From the NCBI RefSeq assembly GCF_005849285.1, contig NZ_CP040517.1:1556501-1620500 (forward strand): a stretch of DNA of 64,000 nt, in the 5' to 3' direction. Below, one piece after another: positions 26,945 to 35,994 of this stretch. The notes below the pieces were generated by a model. That model was not told the DNA's origin, made no database searches, and saw only the letters and a program-made list of their open reading frames with translations. The position numbers and the translations under genes were made by a program. Every line of letters begins with the position of its first letter. Position 1 is the first letter of the stretch. The DNA is from Luteithermobacter gelatinilyticus (GTDB taxonomy: Bacteria; Pseudomonadota; Alphaproteobacteria; Sphingomonadales; Emcibacteraceae).

Positions 26945-28072
26945 ATGACGTCCAGACGGGTTTATCTCGACTATAACGCCACGGCGCCGGTCTATCCCGA
27001 AGTTATTGAAGAGGTCGCAAAAGTCCTTGCCGAGGGGGGGAATGCCTCTTCAGTTCATGCTGCGGGGCGGGCGGCCAAGGCGAGACTCGAAAAATCCCGA
27101 CAGATCATTGCCGATATGCTGAATTGCCGGCCACAGATGATCACCTTTACCAGCGGCGGCACCGAAGCCAATAATATTGCGCTTAAAGCCTCTGGCGCAA
27201 AACGGCTGATTATTTCCGCAGCAGAGCATGATTCCGTTCTTGAAGTGGCCAGGACATTTGCAGGAGAAGTGGAAATCCTGCCCTTGGATCACAAGGGATA
27301 TGTGCGTCGCGACATCCTGCAACAACTGTTGGACAAAAGCGAGGCCCCCACAGTGGTCAGCATCATGCTGGCTAATAATGAAACCGGTGTTCTTCAGGAC
27401 ATTGCCGCACTGGCCGAAATGGTTCATGACCATGGGGCGCTGTTTCATACGGACGCCATTCAGGCATTGGGTAAGGTGCCTGTGGATTTTCGCGCGCTGG
27501 GTGTGGATATGATGTCCCTGTCGGCCCATAAGGTTGGTGGCCCCCAAGGGGTTGGTGCCCTGATTGCCTGGGAAAAACTCGACATCCTTCCATTGATTCA
27601 GGGCGGCGGGCAGGAAGTCGGACGGCGCTCCGGCACAGAAAATATTGCCGGCATTGCCGGTTTTGCCAAAGCCGTCAGTCTGGTGCCCCGATCCCTGCAA
27701 AAAGCTGCTGAAATCAGAGAATGGCGTGACGAAATGGAGCAAATACTGCTTAGCCATGCTCCGGATGCAAAAATTTTTGGCGCGGAGTCTGAACGGCTGC
27801 CCACAGTCTCTTCCATTCTGATGCCCGGTGTGAACAGCGAAACCCAGGTGATGGCCTTTGACCTGGACGGTCTCTGTGTTAGTGCAGGCTCGGCCTGTTC
27901 CTCAGGCAAGGTCAAATCATCCCATGTGATCACCGCGATGGGCGGCACACCGGAAGAAGCCGCCTCTACTCTGCGCCTCAGTCTCGGCTGGGCCACCACC
28001 CGCGAGGACATCGAGCGTTTCGTCAAAAGCTGGTGTCGCCTTTATGACCGGAAGATAAAAAAAGCCTCATGA
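26945..28072 (+). CDS. Cysteine desulfurase, NifS/IscS family (first of two)
   Basis: 375 residues. A PLP enzyme that moves sulfur from cysteine as persulfide. Visible are the N-terminal YLDYNATAPVYP, the PLP lysine in SLSAHKVGGPQG and the catalytic cysteine in SAGSACSSGKV. The RSGTENIAG segment is also present. It starts 8 bp after cysE and overlaps the second desulfurase by 4 bp (ATGA), so translation is coupled. Paired desulfurases are frequent in alphaproteobacteria upstream of suf genes, but no suf genes follow here. Its specific acceptor (Fe-S, tRNA thiolation or thiamine) cannot be told. Confidence 0.93.
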   Translation: MTSRRVYLDYNATAPVYPEVIEEVAKVLAEGGNASSVHAAGRAAKARLEKSRQIIADMLNCRPQMITFTSGGTEANNIALKASGAKRLIISAAEHDSVLEVARTFAGEVEILPLDHKGYVRRDILQQLLDKSEAPTVVSIMLANNETGVLQDIAALAEMVHDHGALFHTDAIQALGKVPVDFRALGVDMMSLSAHKVGGPQGVGALIAWEKLDILPLIQGGGQEVGRRSGTENIAGIAGFAKAVSLVPRSLQKAAEIREWRDEMEQILLSHAPDAKIFGAESERLPTVSSILMPGVNSETQVMAFDLDGLCVSAGSACSSGKVKSSHVITAMGGTPEEAASTLRLSLGWATTREDIERFVKSWCRLYDRKIKKAS

Positions 28073-29232
28073 GCAATACACCGAAGCTGCCGATTTATCT
28101 GGATTATCAGGCAACAACACCGCTGGACAGGCGGGTGCTGGACAGCATGCTGCCGTATCTCACCGATAAATTCGGCAATCCGCACAGCATCAATCACAGT
28201 TTTGGATGGGAAGCGGAGGCCGGTGTGGAAAAGGCACGGATTGACCTTGCCCGCCTGATTGGTGCAGAAAGCGACTCCCTGATTTTTACCTCAGGCGCGA
28301 CTGAGTCCAACAACCTCGCCATCAAAGGGGCTGCGTATGCCGGGTATCCGCAGCGGACCCATGTCATCACGGTCGCAACCGAACATAAATGTGTGCTGGA
28401 AAGCTGCCGGGCGCTGGAACAGGGCGGATTCGATGTCACCTATCTGCCGGTTGATAAGGACGGTCTTGTGGATCTTGACCACCTTAGGGACAGTATCACC
28501 GATAAAACCTCCCTGGTGTCTGTTATGGCCGTAAATAACGAGATCGGTGTCGTTCAGGACATTGCCCATATCGGGGCGCTTTGTCGTGAAAAAGGGGTTC
28601 TTTTTCATACAGACGCCGCACAGGCTGTCGGCAAAATTCCCCTCGACGTGAACCGCATGCATATTGACCTGCTTAGCATTTCCGGCCATAAATTTTATGG
28701 TCCCAAAGGCATCGGGGCACTTTATATCCGCCAGGAACCGGAAGTTCCCCTGCTGCCCTTACTCAATGGGGGAGGGCAGGAAAAAGGATTGCGTTCCGGG
28801 ACTCTCTCCCCGGCATTATGTGCGGGTCTCGGGCACGCTGCGGCGTTGGCTGAAAGGGAAATGGAACAGGACATGCAGCATGCCGACAAATTGTCCAGAA
28901 AACTGAAGAACAGGCTATTCCAGGCGCTGGAGGGAGTGAAGCTGAACGGCCATGAAACCCAACGCTGGCCGGGCAATCTCAGCCTGACATTTGACGGTGT
29001 GAAAAGCGATGTACTGATCGCCGAACTCCGGGACATTGCGGTCTCAAGTGGATCGGCCTGTTCTACGGTCAAGGTTGGCCCGTCTCATGTGCTTCAGGCC
29101 CTGGGCCTGAACAAAAAGCAGCTGGAATCAACCCTGCGTATTGGCATCGGGCGCATGACTACAGAGGCGGAAATAGACTATGCCGCCACTGTTTTGATTG
29201 ATAAGGTTCGTCATACCCGTTCCCTGCTTTAG
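28069..29232 (+). CDS. Cysteine desulfurase, IscS-like (second of two)
   Basis: 387 residues. It has the PLP-binding lysine in SISGHKFYGPKG, GATESNNLAIKG, and the catalytic cysteine in SSGSACSTVKVGPSHVL on an extended loop as in group I IscS enzymes. It overlaps the preceding desulfurase by 4 bp. It is the last gene of the cysE unit. Its TAG stop (29230-29232) is the first triplet of a type A palindrome, beyond which panE comes in from the other strand. No iscU, iscR or suf genes are in the window. Confidence 0.93.
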   Translation: MSNTPKLPIYLDYQATTPLDRRVLDSMLPYLTDKFGNPHSINHSFGWEAEAGVEKARIDLARLIGAESDSLIFTSGATESNNLAIKGAAYAGYPQRTHVITVATEHKCVLESCRALEQGGFDVTYLPVDKDGLVDLDHLRDSITDKTSLVSVMAVNNEIGVVQDIAHIGALCREKGVLFHTDAAQAVGKIPLDVNRMHIDLLSISGHKFYGPKGIGALYIRQEPEVPLLPLLNGGGQEKGLRSGTLSPALCAGLGHAAALAEREMEQDMQHADKLSRKLKNRLFQALEGVKLNGHETQRWPGNLSLTFDGVKSDVLIAELRDIAVSSGSACSTVKVGPSHVLQALGLNKKQLESTLRIGIGRMTTEAEIDYAATVLIDKVRHTRSLL

Positions 29233-29267
29233 AGTGAATTGTGAATAGGTTGGATCAATTCACTTTA
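29230..29267 (+). repeat. Type A palindromic repeat, copy 3 (supplies both stop codons)
   Basis: Arms TAGAGTGAATTG (29230-29241) and CAATTCACTTTA (29256-29267), loop TGAATAGGTTGGAT. The first triplet is the TAG stop of the desulfurase; the last triplet, read on the minus strand, is the TAA stop of panE. The entire space between the two convergent genes is thus the element itself. The one arm change is a G-U pair in plus-strand RNA. Confidence 0.95.
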
Positions 29268-30197
29268 GCCCCTGTCCGGGGTACCGTCGGCATAAGGTTT
29301 GAGGCATATATAACATAGAGAATGTAATGGGGTAGGGATACTGTATTTCCGTCCCAACCGATGCAGGGTGCCCTGAATCCATTCTAGTTCCAATCGCTGT
29401 CCCCGTGCCTTGGCGACCGCCTGTGACGCCATGAGATTCTGGCCCTTAAGCCCGTCGATCCGTGCCATGATCATGTCCACAAGACCATCGGACAGGGTCA
29501 CGCCGTCCGCCCGGGCAACCGCCACTACCTCTTGCAGCGCCTGACGGAACAAAGGCCGGCTGTCCGGATCTCTGCACAGCGCCCCGGCATCCCGTCCGGT
29601 CAAGGCCCCCAGTCCGGCATTGGCCGCAAGCAGCACAAATTTTTCCCAAAGCATCACACGCATATCCGGATGACGGTCCCCCGTAAGTCCTGCGGCGGCA
29701 ACCATATCTGCCACCGGTTTGTAGTTTTCCTCAGGGAAATCTTCAGGCCCGGCATACATGAGCATATTTGCCCCGCCGTTATGGCGGATGACCCCAGGTT
29801 CCGCAATGCTGGCGGACACATAAATGGATCCGGCCAATGTCCGGCCCGGTCCTATGATACGGGAAATCATCTCCACACTTTCCACCCCGTTCTGCAGGGT
29901 GAGCAGGAAGGTTTTGTCCTGCATCAGAGGCAGGCAAGCCGCTGCGGCCTGTTCCGTATCGAACAATTTCACACTGAAAATAATCATATCCACGGGACCG
30001 ATTGTGGCCGGATCGTCGCTGGCTGTGACCGGAGCAACGTGGATATCACCTTCCTCTGACAACAACGCCAGTCCGTTTTCACGCAGGGCTTTCAGATGTG
30101 CTCCCCGGGCAATAAAAGCAACGTCATAGCCGGCCTTTGAAAGTTTCGCACCAAGGAATCCCCCCATGCCGCCAGCCCCCATAATAGCAATGCGCAT
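29265..30197 (-). CDS. panE: 2-dehydropantoate 2-reductase
   Basis: 310 residues. It reduces ketopantoate to pantoate with NADPH in pantothenate synthesis. The Rossmann motif is IMGAGGMGGFLGAKL at the N-terminus. LTLQNGVES and the conserved lysine in LWEKFVLLAANAG follow, and the C-terminal helical domain ends with a typical tail. It starts directly after the TAA of the upstream esterase gene (TAAATG), so the two are co-transcribed. Its TAA stop lies in the end of a type A palindrome. Confidence 0.93.
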   Translation of the reverse strand: MRIAIMGAGGMGGFLGAKLSKAGYDVAFIARGAHLKALRENGLALLSEEGDIHVAPVTASDDPATIGPVDMIIFSVKLFDTEQAAAACLPLMQDKTFLLTLQNGVESVEMISRIIGPGRTLAGSIYVSASIAEPGVIRHNGGANMLMYAGPEDFPEENYKPVADMVAAAGLTGDRHPDMRVMLWEKFVLLAANAGLGALTGRDAGALCRDPDSRPLFRQALQEVVAVARADGVTLSDGLVDMIMARIDGLKGQNLMASQAVAKARGQRLELEWIQGTLHRLGRKYSIPTPLHSLCYICLKPYADGTPDRG

Positions 30198-30962
30198 TTA
30201 TGCCTCCTTTAGAAAAGCAAGAACCATTTTCATAAATTCCTCTGGTTTGTCCGCATGCAGCCAATGCCCGGCCCCGGCAATGGTTTTAATCTGCGAGCGG
30301 GGGAAAAGGCGATAAATTTCCGCAAGGTGTTCATCCCGGATATAATCCGATTTTTCGCCACGCAAAAACAGGGTTTCCCCCCGGAAAGAGCCCCCGGCAG
30401 GAGCGGCCGCAATATGGTCATAACCTTTTTCCAACGCCTCCAGATTACACCGCCAGGCAAAACCGCCATCCTTCGTGCGCACCAGATTGGTCAAAAGGAA
30501 AAGCCTGATTCCCGCTTCCGGCACATAAGGTTGAAGCGCCTCTTCGGCATCACCACGGGATGTGAGACGATCAAGGTCAATGGCATTCAGGCCTTCAAAG
30601 ATCCGGGTATGATGGGGCGGGTAGGGGACCGGTGCGATATCGCCAACAATGAGTTTTCCGAGACGCTCTGGATGAGACAGCGCCAGTTGCATGGCAACTT
30701 TCCCGCCCAAAGAATGTCCCAGAATATGGGCCCGTTCCAGTCCCACCCGGTCCATAAGCTCGACAACATCGCCACTCATGGCTGAATAGGAAGTATCCTC
30801 ATGATGGGGAGAGGCCCCATGATTCCTCAGGTCCAGGCAAAAAACACTGTACGTTTCAGAAAATTTCCGGGCGAAGGACCTGAAATTACTGGCAGACCCG
30901 AACAGGCCGTGAAGGATAATCAGGGGAAACCCTTCCCCAAAACGGTCATAGGCTAATTCCAT
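30198..30962 (-). CDS. Alpha/beta hydrolase, YbfF-type esterase
   Basis: 254 residues from the ATG at 30962. Motifs are LIILHGLFGSASNF, the LDLRNHG oxyanion region, the nucleophile in GHSLGGKVAMQLA, an aspartate region GEKSDYI and the histidine in GAGHWLHADKPE. The frame is open back to 31148, but the extra 62 residues are partly encoded by a 22 bp tandem repeat and match nothing in the family. The ATG at 30962 has GGAG eight bases upstream and the family-like start MELAYDRFGEG. The physiological ester substrate is unknown. It is upstream of panE with no gap. Confidence 0.88.
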   Translation of the reverse strand: MELAYDRFGEGFPLIILHGLFGSASNFRSFARKFSETYSVFCLDLRNHGASPHHEDTSYSAMSGDVVELMDRVGLERAHILGHSLGGKVAMQLALSHPERLGKLIVGDIAPVPYPPHHTRIFEGLNAIDLDRLTSRGDAEEALQPYVPEAGIRLFLLTNLVRTKDGGFAWRCNLEALEKGYDHIAAAPAGGSFRGETLFLRGEKSDYIRDEHLAEIYRLFPRSQIKTIAGAGHWLHADKPEEFMKMVLAFLKEA

Positions 30963-31054
30963 CAACTGCTCCGCTTTTTCCAGCTGCACCGGCGAGGATC
31001 CCTTTCCGAGCGAGAAAATTTTACCGGGGAACAAGGTGCAAGTCGATGACATAT

Positions 31055-31098
31055 TTGAATATTTCAAAAACCTTCTTTGAATATTCCAAAAACCTTCT
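31055..31098. repeat. Two tandem 22 bp repeats upstream of the esterase gene
   Basis: Units 31055-31076 and 31077-31098 differ at one base; each begins TTGAATATT and ends AACCTTCT. They lie about 95-135 bp upstream of the esterase start, between it and the terminator of the preceding gene, so they may carry its promoter or an operator pair. Confidence 0.85.
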
Positions 31099-31117
31099 GG
31101 GCTTCCCGCATATAAAT

Positions 31118-31146
31118 GGAGCAGACCCTTGGGAAAGGTCTGCTCC
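31118..31146 (-). terminator. Terminator of the PepSY-like gene
   Basis: GGAGCAGACC and GGTCTGCTCC form a perfect 10 bp stem with a 9-nt loop, 34 bp after the stop codon. On the minus strand it is followed by ATTTATAT, a modest T-rich tract. Confidence 0.7.
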
Positions 31147-31179
31147 ACAGAGACAGATAAGAGGGGTAGTAGGGGTTAA

Positions 31180-31533
31180 TTACTTTTTCGTCGTAATTTC
31201 ACCTGTCTCTGTATCTACATAAAGCCTGCCGACGATCATGCGGTTCAGGGATTGGATATCGACTTTCCACTTGTCGCGAAATTCTGATCCCTCCAACATG
31301 CGGGCTTTGTTCACATCCCCTGGACGCAGGTTTCTTTTACCTTTGTCTTTCAGAAACTCCTTAACCAGTTTTTTGGCCTCACTTTTGCTAACGCCATCAC
31401 TTACTTCAACGTCGGCCTGATGCACATTCTTACCCAAACTGCCCGCTGAAGCCTGCATGGCTCCTACGCCGGCAACGGCGATCACCATGCCCAGCGCGAT
31501 CATTGTTCCCTTTACAAAATTCTGCATTTTCAT
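31180..31533 (-). CDS. Small secreted PepSY-like protein
   Basis: 117 residues. A signal peptide ends at ASA (residue 30). The mature part has a basic region (SKSEAKKLVKEFLKDKGKRN) and a PepSY-like beta segment (KWKVDIQSLNRMIVGRLYVDTETGEIT). PepSY domains are thought to inhibit peptidases or sense envelope conditions; no function can be assigned here. It is a single-gene unit with its own terminator. The 185 bp upstream is free of genes and carries a weak tandem repeat. Not recognised beyond the domain-level similarity. Confidence 0.72.
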   Translation of the reverse strand: MKMQNFVKGTMIALGMVIAVAGVGAMQASAGSLGKNVHQADVEVSDGVSKSEAKKLVKEFLKDKGKRNLRPGDVNKARMLEGSEFRDKWKVDIQSLNRMIVGRLYVDTETGEITTKK

Positions 31534-31657
31534 GTCTCCTCAGGTCTGTGTGGTACTGTGTGGTAAATATGTGGCTTAACCCCTTCTACCCCGAAAGGGC
31601 TCGCCCGAGGAATATCTATGCGATAAGAGGAAGGGCTTTTGCGGTGAAAAATATTAT

Positions 31658-31698
31658 GCTGCGATAAATGGTTTTTCTGCTGCGACGAATGGTCATCT
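31658..31698. repeat. Imperfect tandem repeat upstream of the PepSY-like gene
   Basis: Two units of about 21 bp, both beginning GCTGCGA and containing AATGGT, follow each other (31658-31678 and 31679-31698). They lie between the ends of tesA and the PepSY-like gene start. Significance unknown. Confidence 0.35.
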
Positions 31699-31718
31699 GC
31701 CCGGAAAAAGCCAGAGAC

Positions 31719-32387
31719 TCACCGAAGATTCTTCAACACATAAGGCAGGATATTTTCCACGATAACCGCCACTCCTTGGCGGTTCGGATGCATGCCGTCT
31801 TCCTGATTGAGCTGCGGTTTGCCCGCCACACCTTCCAGAAAGAACGGATAAAAGGCAACGTCATATTCCGCCGCCAGTTCCGGATAAATGCGGTTATAGT
31901 CACCGGCAAAGTCGGGTCCCATATTGGGCGGCGCCAGCATGCCTGCAAACAAAACGGGAATCTGGCGGCTTTTGAGAATCTCCAACATGCGGGACAAATT
32001 TTGACGTGTAATCCGGGGATCAATGCCCCTGAGCGCGTCATTGGCGCCAAATTCCAAAATAACAAGGTCCGGTTTTTCCGCGCCAAAACTGTCCAGAACC
32101 CAGGAAAGCCGCGCCAGTCCTCCAGAGGAGGTATCCCCGGAAACACCGGCATTGCTGACTTTCACCTCCATCCCTTTTTCTGCAAGTTTTTTTTCAAGCT
32201 GATCGGGAAATCCTTCTCCAGGCGGCAGACCATATCCGGCCGTCAGGCTATCCCCCAGGGCAAGAACCAAATGTTTTTCCGCCCGGGCCATCCCCGGCAC
32301 ACTAATGAGAATAATCGCAGCAAGTGTCACACCCGTCGCAATATACTTGATGATTTTTGATCGGCTTATATATCTTGCGACATACAT
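31719..32387 (-). CDS. tesA: SGNH/GDSL arylesterase/lysophospholipase, TesA type
   Basis: 222 residues. A signal peptide or membrane anchor (YIATGVTLAAIILISVPGMARA) directs it to the periplasm. The SGNH blocks are visible: GDSLTAGYG (Ser), SGDTSSGGLARL (Gly), EFGANDALRG (Asn) and DGMHPNRQG (Asp-His). It hydrolyses thioesters and lysophospholipids in E. coli. It is divergent from the YbbA-like gene with 64 bp between, the same tesA-ybbA-ybbP neighbourhood seen in gammaproteobacteria. Confidence 0.93.
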   Translation of the reverse strand: MYVARYISRSKIIKYIATGVTLAAIILISVPGMARAEKHLVLALGDSLTAGYGLPPGEGFPDQLEKKLAEKGMEVKVSNAGVSGDTSSGGLARLSWVLDSFGAEKPDLVILEFGANDALRGIDPRITRQNLSRMLEILKSRQIPVLFAGMLAPPNMGPDFAGDYNRIYPELAAEYDVAFYPFFLEGVAGKPQLNQEDGMHPNRQGVAVIVENILPYVLKNLR

Positions 32388-32451
32388 TTATATCAAATAC
32401 CTTCTAACACTGTGAGCATGACACTTTTGGGGGCACGCACGGAACGCACGC

Positions 32452-33180
32452 ATGGACAACGACATTATACTCAAACTTCAAAACATACATCTCAAATTTA
32501 AGGGCGAGGGACACGAAGTCAATATTCTGAATGGCATCAACCTTGAAATCGCGCGTGGTAGCGCCGTCGCCATACTGGGTCCGTCCGGTTCCGGCAAATC
32601 TAGTCTCATGTCGTTGATGAGCGGACTTGAAAAACAGACCGCCGGCAGGATCGAAGTTGCCGGGCAATGCCTGGACGAGCTGAATGAAGACCAACTTGCC
32701 CTGTTTCGCCGTGATCATATCGGGATCGTGCTGCAATCCTTTCACCTTATTCCCACCATGACGGCGCTGGAAAATGTGGCGGTTCCCCTGGAACTGGCGG
32801 GAAAGTCCGATGCTTTCGCACGAGCTGAAAAATTCCTTGATGAAGTGGGATTATCCCATCGTCTGGATCATTATCCGGCCCAGCTTTCCGGTGGAGAACA
32901 ACAACGGGTGGCCATCGCCCGGGCCTTGGCGCCAGAGCCGGAAATTCTGTTTGCGGATGAACCGACCGGCAATCTGGATGGAAAAACCGGTCATAAAATT
33001 ATTGAACTCATTTTCGGGCTGCATAAACGTCTGGAAACCAGCATGGTCCTGATTACCCATGACCCCGAATTGGCCGGGAAATGTGATCGTATTCTGCATA
33101 TTCAGGATGGTCTGGTGGTCAAAAGCGAAGACAACATTACATCGCCAGCCGGGAGGGTGGCCGAATGTCTGTTGCCATGA
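32452..33180 (+). CDS. ABC transporter ATP-binding protein, YbbA/LolD type
   Basis: 242 residues. Walker A is GPSGSGKSS, the Q-loop is [10 protein letters not shown], the signature is [15 protein letters not shown], Walker B is [13 protein letters not shown] and the H-loop is VLITHDPE. This belongs to the MacB/LolD/YbbA group, which powers mechanotransmission or lipoprotein release rather than ordinary transport. It overlaps the permease gene by 16 bp. The substrate of YbbA-YbbP is not established. Confidence 0.93.
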   Translation: MDNDIILKLQNIHLKFKGEGHEVNILNGINLEIARGSAVAILGPSGSGKSSLMSLMSGLEKQTAGRIEVAGQCLDELNEDQLALFRRDHIGIVLQSFHLIPTMTALENVAVPLELAGKSDAFARAEKFLDEVGLSHRLDHYPAQLSGGEQQRVAIARALAPEPEILFADEPTGNLDGKTGHKIIELIFGLHKRLETSMVLITHDPELAGKCDRILHIQDGLVVKSEDNITSPAGRVAECLLP

Positions 33181-35735
33181 CACGGCCCATCATGACACAG
33201 CCCATACGGACACAGTTTATTCTGGCCCTGCGACTGGCGCGCCGGGAACTGCGCGTAGGAGTGCGCAAGTTCCGCATCTTTCTGGCCTGTCTTTTCCTCG
33301 GAACGGCTATCATAGCCGGCGTAGGATCGGTCACGGCCAATATTTCCGAAGGATTGCGTGAAGAGTCCCGGGTCTTCCTTGGCGGTGATGTGGAACTGCG
33401 TCAGGTTCAGGAGGAACTGCCGCTTGAGGTATATGAAGACCTCAGCACATATGGCACCATCTCGCGCATTGCTACATTACGAGCCATGGTGCACCTGGCG
33501 GAAAACGGACGGGAAGACAGTTCTTTGGTGGAGCTCAAGGTCGTAGATGAACTTTATCCGCTGTTTGGCCATCTAAAACTGCGTCCCCATATCGCCCGCC
33601 AGGACCTGTTCAGGGCGCAGAAAGGGCGGCCGGCGCTGGTGATTTCCGAAGCTCTCGCCAATCGTCTTTCGGTGGCGCCTGGCGACCACCTCAAGCTCGG
33701 AGACAGTATTTTTTACATTGCCGCGATTTCCTTGCATGAGCCAGACAACGATAGGGGATTTCGCCTCGCCCCCGGGGCCATGTTGTCATTTGAGGGGCTG
33801 GAGCAAAGCGGCCTGGTCCAGCCCGGCAGCCTGATCCGGTATTACTATCGCCTCAGGCTGGAGGACGGTTTTTCTCCGGAAAAAGTCAAGAAAGAACTCA
33901 ATGAAAAATATCCCGACGCCACCTGGCGCCTCCGCATCAGTAACGAGGGCGGCGCCGGCATTCGCCAGTTTGTTACCCGTCTGGGGCAGTTTATGACGCT
34001 GGTCGGGCTGACGGCGTTGCTGGTGGGCGGGGTTGGGGTCAGTAATGCGGTTGCCGCCTATCTGGGGCAAAAGACCGATACAATCGCCACCTTTAAAATT
34101 CTGGGCGCACCGTCCAGGCTAATTTTCATGACCTATCTGACTCAGGTTCTGATCATGGCCGGGCGCGCCATTCTGGCGGGGCTGGTGGCCGGAGCCATAA
34201 CACCGCTTCTCATTAGCGATCTTCTGGGCCAACATATTCCCGTCCCGCTCAAAAACACGGTCTATGTCAAGCCGCTGCTTCTCGCCGTATTTTACAGCCT
34301 GCTGATTACCCTGATTTTCACCTTGTGGCCGCTGTCCCAGGCCCGGGATGTTCCCGCCGCCCGCCTGTTCCGTCAACTGGTCAATCATCAGGAACCTGTC
34401 CGCACGCCCAAACGACTTATGGGATTGATTGGGGGCCTTGCAGGCCTGTTGCTGGCCGGGATTCTGTACACTGCCGATTACCGAATGCTGACCATATGGT
34501 TCATAGCCGGCGCTGTTGGGGCCTTTATGCTGCTGTTTGCCGCCGGAGGGCTGGCCCGTGCCGTCGCCCGTCGCCTGCATCGCGTGCGCCGGCCTGCCTG
34601 GCGTATTGCATTGGCCAATATTCACCGGCCGGGAAACGCCACCATGTCCATCATCCTGTCCTTGGGGCTGGGGTTGACCCTGTTTTCGGCCATTGCTCTT
34701 GTCAGATACAACATCACCCGTGAAATTGATGATCGGGCCCTGAAAGATGCGCCGTCCTTTTTCTTTATTGATATCCAGAAACCGGACGAAGAGCGTTTTC
34801 AGCGTTTTCTCACGGGCCTGGAAGGGGTCAGGCTATACCGTAGCGTGCCCAATCTCAGAGGACGTATTACCCATGTCAAAGGCATCCCGGTCGGTGAGGT
34901 GGATGTACATCCCGATGGCCGCTGGATGTTGCGCGGCGATAGGGGGTTGACCTTTACCGCCAAACGTCCGGAAGATAACGATCTGGTGGCCGGACAATGG
35001 TGGGGGGCGGATTATCAGGGACCGCCGCAGCTATCCATCTCCCATGACATGGCGGATTATATGAAGCTTGGCCTGGGTGATGAGGTCACGGTGAATGTAT
35101 TGGGCCGTAGCATTACCGCAGAGATCGTGTCCATTCGCAAGGTGGACTGGGGAAGTTTCGGCATCAATTATGTGCTGATGTTTGACCCGGCCACACTGAA
35201 AGCCGCGCCTTATACCTATGTGGCGACGGCACGGGTGACGCCAAACCAGGAAGAAGCCGTGTTCAGGGCCATTGCCCGGGCGTTCCCCCAGGTGTCCGTG
35301 GTGCGCATGACCGAAGTGCTGAATAATGTGCAGGACTTGTTGAGGAAGATCGGTAGTGCTATTGACGTCATGGCGGCAATTACCATTCTCACAGGGGTGC
35401 TGGTATTGGCTGGCGCCGTGGCCGCGGGCCATAAAGGCCGTATTTATGACGCCGCGGTGCTCAAAGTGGTGGGGGCCACGCGCCGAGATATCCTGAAAGC
35501 CTATCTTTTGGAATTTCTGTTTTTGGGGAGTGTGACGGGACTGATTGCGCTGGGACTTGGGGCGTTGGCGGCCTATGGCATTGTCACCGGCTTGATGCAG
35601 ATGAGCTGGCAGTTCAGTCTTACCGTACCGGTGTTGACCATCACACTGGGCATTTTGTTCACGCTGCTGGCCGGCATGACCAGCATCTGGCTGGCGCTCG
35701 CCATCCGTCCGGCGAGACTGTTGCGTAATGTTTAA
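33165..35735 (+). CDS. FtsX-like ABC permease, YbbP type
   Basis: 856 residues. It has a TM helix near residue 45 (FLACLFLGTAIIAGVGSV), a large periplasmic region, then two FtsX domains (about 265-405 and 730-850), with the central LTLFSAIALV and C-terminal ILTGVLVLAGAVAAGHKGRIYDAAVLK regions. The two-FtsX-domain build and size match the YbbP family. It starts inside the end of the YbbA-like gene and is surely its partner. Possible roles include export of lipids or peptides, in line with the neighbouring tesA esterase; this is inferred. Confidence 0.9.
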   Translation: MSVAMTRPIMTQPIRTQFILALRLARRELRVGVRKFRIFLACLFLGTAIIAGVGSVTANISEGLREESRVFLGGDVELRQVQEELPLEVYEDLSTYGTISRIATLRAMVHLAENGREDSSLVELKVVDELYPLFGHLKLRPHIARQDLFRAQKGRPALVISEALANRLSVAPGDHLKLGDSIFYIAAISLHEPDNDRGFRLAPGAMLSFEGLEQSGLVQPGSLIRYYYRLRLEDGFSPEKVKKELNEKYPDATWRLRISNEGGAGIRQFVTRLGQFMTLVGLTALLVGGVGVSNAVAAYLGQKTDTIATFKILGAPSRLIFMTYLTQVLIMAGRAILAGLVAGAITPLLISDLLGQHIPVPLKNTVYVKPLLLAVFYSLLITLIFTLWPLSQARDVPAARLFRQLVNHQEPVRTPKRLMGLIGGLAGLLLAGILYTADYRMLTIWFIAGAVGAFMLLFAAGGLARAVARRLHRVRRPAWRIALANIHRPGNATMSIILSLGLGLTLFSAIALVRYNITREIDDRALKDAPSFFFIDIQKPDEERFQRFLTGLEGVRLYRSVPNLRGRITHVKGIPVGEVDVHPDGRWMLRGDRGLTFTAKRPEDNDLVAGQWWGADYQGPPQLSISHDMADYMKLGLGDEVTVNVLGRSITAEIVSIRKVDWGSFGINYVLMFDPATLKAAPYTYVATARVTPNQEEAVFRAIARAFPQVSVVRMTEVLNNVQDLLRKIGSAIDVMAAITILTGVLVLAGAVAAGHKGRIYDAAVLKVVGATRRDILKAYLLEFLFLGSVTGLIALGLGALAAYGIVTGLMQMSWQFSLTVPVLTITLGILFTLLAGMTSIWLALAIRPARLLRNV

Positions 35736-35814
35736 AACCACCATTCAACACAGGTAATCCGGAACAGGGGATGATCTGGTTCATGACTTCCCCAATGAAA
35801 GGGTCCTGAAACAA

Positions 35815-35945
35815 ACACGGGTTTTAATTAAAGTATATTATAAAAGATATTGAATAATACCTTATGAATAATCAATAAAATTAAATTATACAATACACAT
35901 AATTTACCATAATATATATTATGCGAATTATGATATGTCTTCCTA
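35815..35945. other. AT-rich intergenic stretch with nested palindromes
   Basis: About 130 bp of strongly AT-rich DNA between the convergent YbbP-like and pirin genes, unlike the GC-richer genes around it. It contains the perfect palindrome CATAATATATATTATG (35908-35923), enclosed by CATAATT (35898-35904) and AATTATG (35926-35932). No open frame, no G+C-rich terminator stem and no type A element is present. It could be a binding site, a recombination relic, or an AT-rich hairpin end. Confidence 0.6.
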
Positions 35946-35994
35946 CGCATATGTATATTGGTGTTGCCCTATTTTCCTGCTGCTCCCCCTTCGT

